From assembly GCA_003220855.1 (NCBI GenBank), contig QHTP01000124.1, positions 1-18,617 of the forward strand: 18,617 bases of DNA, read 5' to 3'. Origin of the DNA: Gemmatimonadota bacterium (GTDB lineage Bacteria; Gemmatimonadota; Gemmatimonadetes; Gemmatimonadales; GWC2-71-9). Each line of letters opens with the position of its first letter. Within the stretch, counting starts at the first letter, position 1. The translations under genes were made by a program, and so were the position numbers. The notes beneath the pieces are model-generated. The model ran no database searches. It saw only the letters and a program-made list of their open reading frames with translations, and had not been told where the DNA came from. Below are positions 15,662 through 18,617 of the stretch, piece after piece.

Positions 15662-15905
15662 TGTGGAAAAGCTAGCCCCCGGTGATCATGGCGTCAATCA
15701 ATTCGTGCAGCGAATGCACGAATTCGAGGTCACCTAGTGCCCTCCTACCCATAGCACGTTGCGTGCCGAGGCCATCCATGAGCGTGATCCGCGCCATTTC
15801 GTGGCCGTCGCGCGACGGGGGCTTGGGCACGCCGGGCCCGCTGGTCCATTGTGTTTTCCGTCCCGTGTTCCATTTTGTGCCATCACTTCCACCCCTGGAG
15901 GCCGT
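15662..15905. promoter_or_regulatory. Divergent intergenic region between PII gene and first small barrel gene
   Basis: These 244 bases carry the promoters of glnK-amt (minus) and of the small outer-membrane protein (plus). A perfect 10-bp-arm palindrome lies near the glnK end. A T-rich stretch (15847-15880) with CCATTGTG and CCATTTTGTG lies near the other end. The plus-strand gene is preceded by TGGAGG (15896-15901). No convincing -35/-10 pair was recognised. Confidence 0.4.
15700..15724. promoter_or_regulatory. Perfect palindrome upstream of glnK
   Basis: AATTCGTGCA (15700-15709) and TGCACGAATT (15715-15724) are perfect reverse complements around GCGAA. The dyad lies 39-63 bases upstream of the glnK start. 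It could be an operator for a dimeric nitrogen or stress regulator, or an RNA hairpin in the glnK leader. No T-run follows on either strand. Confidence 0.5.
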
Positions 15906-16466
15906 ATGCGTGCGGTCACTCGCTGTTTGGCGATTCTCGGCGTCCTCGCGCTCGGTGGCGCCCATCAGGTGGCGGCGCAGCATCCGCAGACGCGCGAAGG
16001 GTTCTGGATCGGGTTCGGGTTCGGCTACGGGTCAAGGCATGAGTCGTGCGACGGTTGTGGAAGCGCGACCGACGGGGGTGTGTCCAGTTTCCTAAAACTC
16101 GGCGGAACGCTCAGCAAGAGCGTACTCCTGGGCGGCTCCGTCAACGCATGGACCAAGTCGCAGAGCGGCCTGACCGAGAGGCTCGGGAACGTCACCGCGT
16201 CCCTGTTTTACTATCCGGCGCCGGCTTCGGGATTCTTCCTCACCGGCGGCTTGGGCTTGTCCAACTACCACGTGAGCGATGGCGGGTCCGAAAACAGCAG
16301 CGGCTGGGGCTTTACGCTCGGCGCGGGCTACGACGTGCGAGTCGGGAAGAACGTTTCGCTGACCCCGGTGACGAACTTCGCTTACGGCGGGGGTATGAGC
16401 CCGGCCGGCTTGACGGGGTGGAAGCAGAGCGTGATCGACTTCGGCCTGGGCGTCACATTCCACTGA
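15906..16466 (+). CDS. Small outer-membrane beta-barrel-type protein, first of a tandem pair
   Basis: A 186-residue secreted protein. MRAVTRCLAILGVLALGGAHQVAAQ is a signal peptide with cleavage near residue 24. The mature part alternates short amphipathic beta strands (FWIGFGFGYGS, FLKLGGTLSKSVLLGGSVNAW, GNVTASLFYYP, GFFLTGGLGLSNY, GWGFTLGAGYDVRV, SVIDFGLGVTFH). It ends in a Phe-x-x aromatic-type C-terminus common to outer-membrane barrels. Length fits an eight-stranded OmpA/OmpX-like barrel. C48-D-G-C51 in the first loop is shared with the next gene. ATG 15906 has TGGAGG five to ten bases upstream. It is a paralogue of the gene 133 bases downstream. Ligand or function is unknown. Confidence 0.88.
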   Translation: MRAVTRCLAILGVLALGGAHQVAAQHPQTREGFWIGFGFGYGSRHESCDGCGSATDGGVSSFLKLGGTLSKSVLLGGSVNAWTKSQSGLTERLGNVTASLFYYPAPASGFFLTGGLGLSNYHVSDGGSENSSGWGFTLGAGYDVRVGKNVSLTPVTNFAYGGGMSPAGLTGWKQSVIDFGLGVTFH

Positions 16467-16471
16467 GTAGC

Positions 16472-16497
16472 GCCACGTAGCAGAGCCACGTAGCAGA
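16472..16497 (+). repeat. Perfect 13-bp tandem duplication after the first barrel gene
   Basis: GCCACGTAGCAGA occurs twice in direct succession (16472-16484 and 16485-16497), six bases after the stop codon. It may reflect replication slippage. Confidence 0.8.
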
Positions 16498-16504
16498 GAT
16501 TGAC

Positions 16505-16535
16505 CACGGGCGAGGACACCCGCGCCTCGCCCGTG
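16505..16535 (+). terminator. Hairpin between the tandem barrel genes
   Basis: CACGGGCGAGG (16505-16515) pairs perfectly with CCTCGCCCGTG (16525-16535) around a nine-base loop. No T-run follows, so it may be a weak terminator or an mRNA-protecting structure that separates expression of the two paralogues. Confidence 0.45.
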
Positions 16536-16599
16536 TGCTCCCGCCCCCCGGCATGGAAGTCGCCTTGACCCCGGCCGTCACCGGTGCACGGGGGATTCC

Positions 16600-17178
16600 A
16601 TGTCAACGGTCTTACGCGTCGTGGCCTTGTCGGTCGCGCTGGCGGGTGGTGCTTCCGCGGCGCGCGCGCAATATCCGCAGCGGCACGATGGGTTCTGGAT
16701 CGGCTTCGGGCTGGGTTACGGGTCGGCCGGGGTCACGTGCGACAGCTGTAGGAGCGTGTCCCGGCAGGGCGGCGTCACCGGATTCCTGAAGCTGGGCGGG
16801 GCGCCCAGCCGCAACCTACTCATCGGCGCCGCGATCAACGGCTGGGCGCATTCGGACGGCAGCGCCACGGAACGCATGGCGAACGTCACTGCCTCGCTCT
16901 ACGTGTACCCCCGGCGGCGCAGCGGCTTTTTCGTCACCGGGGGGCTCGGGTTCTCCAACTACCACATCAATTCCACGCCCTCGTGGGACGGCACGGGATG
17001 GGGATTCACGGCCGGCGCCGGATACGACCTGCGGTTCTGGCGCGATGTCTCGCTCACCCCGGTGGTCAACTACTTCTGGGGAGGCGTGGGCGACATCAAC
17101 CAGGCGGGGGCCGGAGCGGTTTTCACCGGCTGGAAGCAGAACGTCCTCGACGTCGGCTTGGGTGTGACGTTTCACTAG
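16600..17178 (+). CDS. Small outer-membrane beta-barrel-type protein, second of a tandem pair
   Basis: A 192-residue paralogue of the preceding gene. The signal peptide is MSTVLRVVALSVALAGGASA, with cleavage near ARAQ at 21-24. It shares the strand order FWIGFGLGYGS, GFLKLGGAPSRNLLIGAAINGW, ANVTASLYVYP, GFFVTGGLGFSNYH, GWGFTAGAGYDLRF and LDVGLGVTFH, and the loop motif C47-D-S-C50. Both copies keep the Cys pair although loops around it differ, which implies a disulfide or metal role. ATG 16600 has ACGGGGGA about seven bases upstream. The 3' end overlaps the convergent MarR gene by 56 bases. The pair arose by duplication; sequence divergence is substantial, so it is not recent. Confidence 0.88.
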   Translation: MSTVLRVVALSVALAGGASAARAQYPQRHDGFWIGFGLGYGSAGVTCDSCRSVSRQGGVTGFLKLGGAPSRNLLIGAAINGWAHSDGSATERMANVTASLYVYPRRRSGFFVTGGLGFSNYHINSTPSWDGTGWGFTAGAGYDLRFWRDVSLTPVVNYFWGGVGDINQAGAGAVFTGWKQNVLDVGLGVTFH

Positions 17179-17632
17179 GTCCACCAACCAGCGCCGCCGC
17201 TCCCTTGCCGAGGGCGCGGAGCAGCCGCACGGCCTGGGCCTGCTGCCGCGCCGGCAGGGCCGCGACGGCGCGTCGTATCGCGCTCGCGTGCGGGGGAAAG
17301 ATCCGGCCGATGAGGCGCCGGCCCGCGGCGGTGAGGGCGAGTAGCACCACGCGACGGTCGCGGCTGGAGGGCCGGCGGTGCACCAGGCCTCGCTTGACGA
17401 GCTTGTCCACGACATAGGTGGTGCTCGACGATTCGACTAGGATGCGGCGTTGGACCTCGCACACCGGCAACCTGCCCTTGTGGTACAGCACCTCCAGCAC
17501 ACCGAACTCCGTCGTGCCCAGTCCGAAGCGCGCTATGCTGTCACGCGAATGATGCTCCACCGCGTCAAACGCCCGCGCCAGCGTTACCCAGAGTTTCAAG
17601 GGGGTGTCGGTTCGGTGCGATACCGGGGCCAT
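17123..17632 (-). CDS. MarR family transcriptional regulator (MhqR-like)
   Basis: A 169-residue winged-helix repressor. A dimerisation helix (LKLWVTLARAFDAVEHHSRDSIARFGLGTTEF) precedes the winged HTH at about 45-110. The recognition region is VESSSTTYVVDKLVKRGLV, and the wing RRPSSRDRRVVLLALTAAG contains the usual D-R-R motif. There is one Cys, in LPVCEVQ. The general pattern (GL-TEF-VLE-LYHKG, TYVVDKL-K-GL) resembles, from memory, the quinone-responsive MhqR group. ATG 17632 is chosen because AAGGGA lies just upstream; an in-frame ATG at 17674 lacks a ribosome binding site. It is divergent from a DoxX gene, with a palindromic operator between. The last 18 or so codons, encoding a basic Ser/Arg tail, overlap the convergent barrel gene. 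Confidence 0.92.
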   Translation of the reverse strand: MAPVSHRTDTPLKLWVTLARAFDAVEHHSRDSIARFGLGTTEFGVLEVLYHKGRLPVCEVQRRILVESSSTTYVVDKLVKRGLVHRRPSSRDRRVVLLALTAAGRRLIGRIFPPHASAIRRAVAALPARQQAQAVRLLRALGKGAAALVGGPSETSHPSRRRGRSASSR

Positions 17633-17688
17633 GTCCCTTAGGGAACCGCGGAACCGAGCCACTTGTTCCTCCATCGGTAGAGGTCGAG

Positions 17689-17706
17689 TATCTCGATTTC
17701 GAGATA
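17689..17706. promoter_or_regulatory. Perfect palindromic operator between marR-type and doxX genes
   Basis: TATCTCGA-TT-TCGAGATA is a perfect 8-bp-arm palindrome. Its right arm overlaps GATAAT (17703-17708), a candidate -10 for doxX. Its left arm overlaps a weaker minus-strand GATACT (17687-17692) for the regulator gene. Binding there would repress both directions. It closely resembles the MhqR consensus tATCTcgaAtTCgAGATa, recalled from the literature on Bacillus. Confidence 0.75.
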
Positions 17707-17728
17707 ATTTCCACTGGAGGATGCCACA

Positions 17729-18139
17729 ATGGTCGCGGATTTGGGATTACTGCTCTTGCGGCTGACGCTGGGGACGGTGTTCCTGGCGCACGGCGCCCAG
17801 AAGGCGTTCGGAGCGTTCGGCGGGCCGGGGTTTGAAGCGGCCTCGGGCTTCATCGGCAGCATGGGGTTCCGTCCGGCGCGAATCTGGACGGCGCTAGCGG
17901 TAGGGGGTGAGCTCGCGGCGGGGCTGCTGTTCGTGCTCGGGCTGCTCACGCCGGCGGCGGGACTGCTGGTGGTGGCCACGATGGCCGTCGCGATCGCCAA
18001 GGTGCACGGGCCGAAGGGCTTCTTCGTGCAAGACGGCGGCTTCGAGTACAACCTCGTGCTGATCATCGCCGCCGTGGCGGTGGCCGCGGTCGGGCCGGGG
18101 GCCTTCTCGCTGGACCATCTGCTCGGGCTCGCGCGGTAA
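17729..18139 (+). CDS. DoxX family membrane protein
   Basis: A 136-residue inner-membrane protein with four hydrophobic helices. The N-terminal LLLLRLTLGTVFLAHGAQKAFGAFGG is the typical DoxX signature (RL-LG-FL-HG-QK-FG). The later helices are IWTALAVGGELAAGLLFVLGL, AAGLLVVATMAVAIAKVH and YNLVLIIAAVAVAAVG. HGPKGFFVQDGGFEYN matches the conserved loop before the last helix. DoxX proteins are linked to quinone, thiol and oxidative stress responses; the biochemical activity is not settled. ATG 17729 has GGAGG at 17716-17720. Expression is probably controlled by the divergent MarR-type repressor through the palindrome 22 bases upstream of the start. Confidence 0.93.
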   Translation: MVADLGLLLLRLTLGTVFLAHGAQKAFGAFGGPGFEAASGFIGSMGFRPARIWTALAVGGELAAGLLFVLGLLTPAAGLLVVATMAVAIAKVHGPKGFFVQDGGFEYNLVLIIAAVAVAAVGPGAFSLDHLLGLAR

Positions 18140-18155
18140 CGTGACGGATTTCATA

Positions 18156-18188
18156 GATTCCCCCGTCGCCTGCAACGGTGGGGGAATC
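18156..18188 (+). promoter_or_regulatory. Hairpin covering the ribosome binding site of the SulP gene
   Basis: GATTCCCCC (18156-18164) pairs perfectly with GGGGGAATC (18180-18188), leaving a 15-base loop. The right arm contains the only Shine-Dalgarno-like sequence (GGGGGA) before the TTG start at 18191. Pairing would block initiation. It could also act as a terminator after doxX, but only TTT follows. Confidence 0.5.
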
Positions 18189-18190
18189 GT

Positions 18191-18617
18191 TTGGACACGC
18201 TGGTCCCGAAGCTCTTCACTACCCTCAAGGGATACACCCGCGGGCAGCTCGTCAGCGACCTGACTGCGGGTGTGATCGTGGGGATCGTGGCGCTGCCGCT
18301 CGCGATCGCGTTCGCGATCGCGAGCGGCGTGAGCCCCGAGCGCGGCCTGTTCACGGCGATCGTCGCCGGCTTCCTGATCTCGGCCCTGGGCGGCTCGCGC
18401 GTGCAGATCGGCGGGCCCACGGGCGCCTTCGTCGTGATTGTCTACGCCATCGTGCAGCGGCACGGCGTGGAGGGCCTCGCGATGGCGACGCTCATGGCGG
18501 GGATCATCCTGGTAGCGTTCGGCCTCGCCCGCCTGGGCGCCGCGATCAAGTTCATTCCCTATCCCGTCACCATCGGATTCACGAGCGGCATCGCGCTGAT
18601 CATCCTGTCGGGCGAGG
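18191..18617 (+). CDS. SulP (SLC26) family anion transporter, 3' end cut by window edge
   Basis: The first 142 residues of a SulP-type transporter for sulfate, bicarbonate or another anion. The N-terminal DLTAGVIVGIVALPLAIAFA is the family's first-helix signature. GLFTAIVAGFLISALGGSRVQIGGPTGAFVVIV is the conserved helix 3 region (GP-GAF). FIPYPVTIGFTSGIALII follows before the edge. The C-terminal STAS domain, if present, lies outside. No ATG or GTG fits the frame near the start, so TTG 18191 is proposed; GGGGGA lies 5-10 bases upstream, inside a hairpin. The doxX gene ends 51 bases upstream. The substrate cannot be decided from this part. Confidence 0.9.
   Translation, partial: MDTLVPKLFTTLKGYTRGQLVSDLTAGVIVGIVALPLAIAFAIASGVSPERGLFTAIVAGFLISALGGSRVQIGGPTGAFVVIVYAIVQRHGVEGLAMATLMAGIILVAFGLARLGAAIKFIPYPVTIGFTSGIALIILSGE

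Noticed and set aside
15672..15797. 41-codon ORF directly upstream of glnK
   Set aside because: No ribosome binding site precedes its ATG, and third-position GC (about 70%) is lower than in neighbouring real genes. It is kept only as an alternative in the palindrome finding.
15866..15882. Sigma54-like promoter for glnK on the minus strand (TGGCAC followed by AAAAT)
   Set aside because: The -24 element matches, but the -12 position reads GGAAC and lacks the required GC dinucleotide. It is also about 200 bases from the glnK start.
1..18617. tRNA, rRNA, CRISPR arrays, insertion sequences, phage genes
   Set aside because: I found no regularly spaced repeat array of CRISPR type, no transposase or integrase motifs, and no recognisable tRNA or rRNA sequence.

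Overview
The window looks like a chromosomal segment of a high-GC, Gram-negative-type bacterium. Evidence for an outer membrane is a SusC/SusD-like pair, a DUF5916 barrel protein, two small outer-membrane-type proteins and several lipobox lipoproteins. SusC/SusD pairs combined with about 70% GC, DUF5916 and M3 peptidases fit Gemmatimonadota or a neighbouring FCB-group lineage. That placement is inference from gene content; there is no rRNA gene in the window.

Layout, left to right. (1) 1-4945, minus strand: a PQQ-like beta-propeller lipoprotein, an M3 metallopeptidase lipoprotein starting one base after it, and a DUF5916 protein cut by the left edge. (2) 5156-6339, plus strand: a PhzF-family enzyme and a single-domain response regulator. 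The propeller and phzF-like genes form a block of clearly lower GC between high-GC neighbours. (3) 6447-8377: a LytS-type sensor kinase and a LytTR response regulator. (4) 8727-13900: a SusC-type TonB-dependent receptor (frameshifted at a run of seven G), a SusD-type lipoprotein, and a small lipoprotein overlapping it by ATGA. (5) 15661-13902, minus strand: a PII protein and an ammonium transporter overlapping by GTGA. (6) 15906-17178: two tandem paralogous small beta-barrel-type proteins, each with a CxxC. (7) 17632-17123, minus strand: a MarR regulator divergent from a DoxX membrane protein (17729-18139), with a perfect palindrome between them. (8) From 18191: the start of a SulP anion transporter, cut by the right edge.

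Two regulatory hypotheses stand out. First, three copies of TTCGTCG with exact 21-bp spacing lie upstream of the sensor-kinase gene, and a degenerate set with 22/21-bp spacing lies upstream of the SusC gene. This is the geometry expected for LytTR-type regulators and suggests that the two-component system controls itself and the neighbouring nutrient-uptake locus. Second, the MarR/DoxX palindrome TATCTCGA-TT-TCGAGATA closely resembles, from memory, the operator of the Firmicutes quinone sensor MhqR, whose regulon includes a DoxX protein. The same switch may exist in a distant phylum.

Other notable points: the PII T-loop lacks Tyr51, a hairpin covers the SulP ribosome binding site, and the sensor kinase may be translated from a leaderless transcript. 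No tRNA, rRNA, CRISPR array or insertion sequence was seen.
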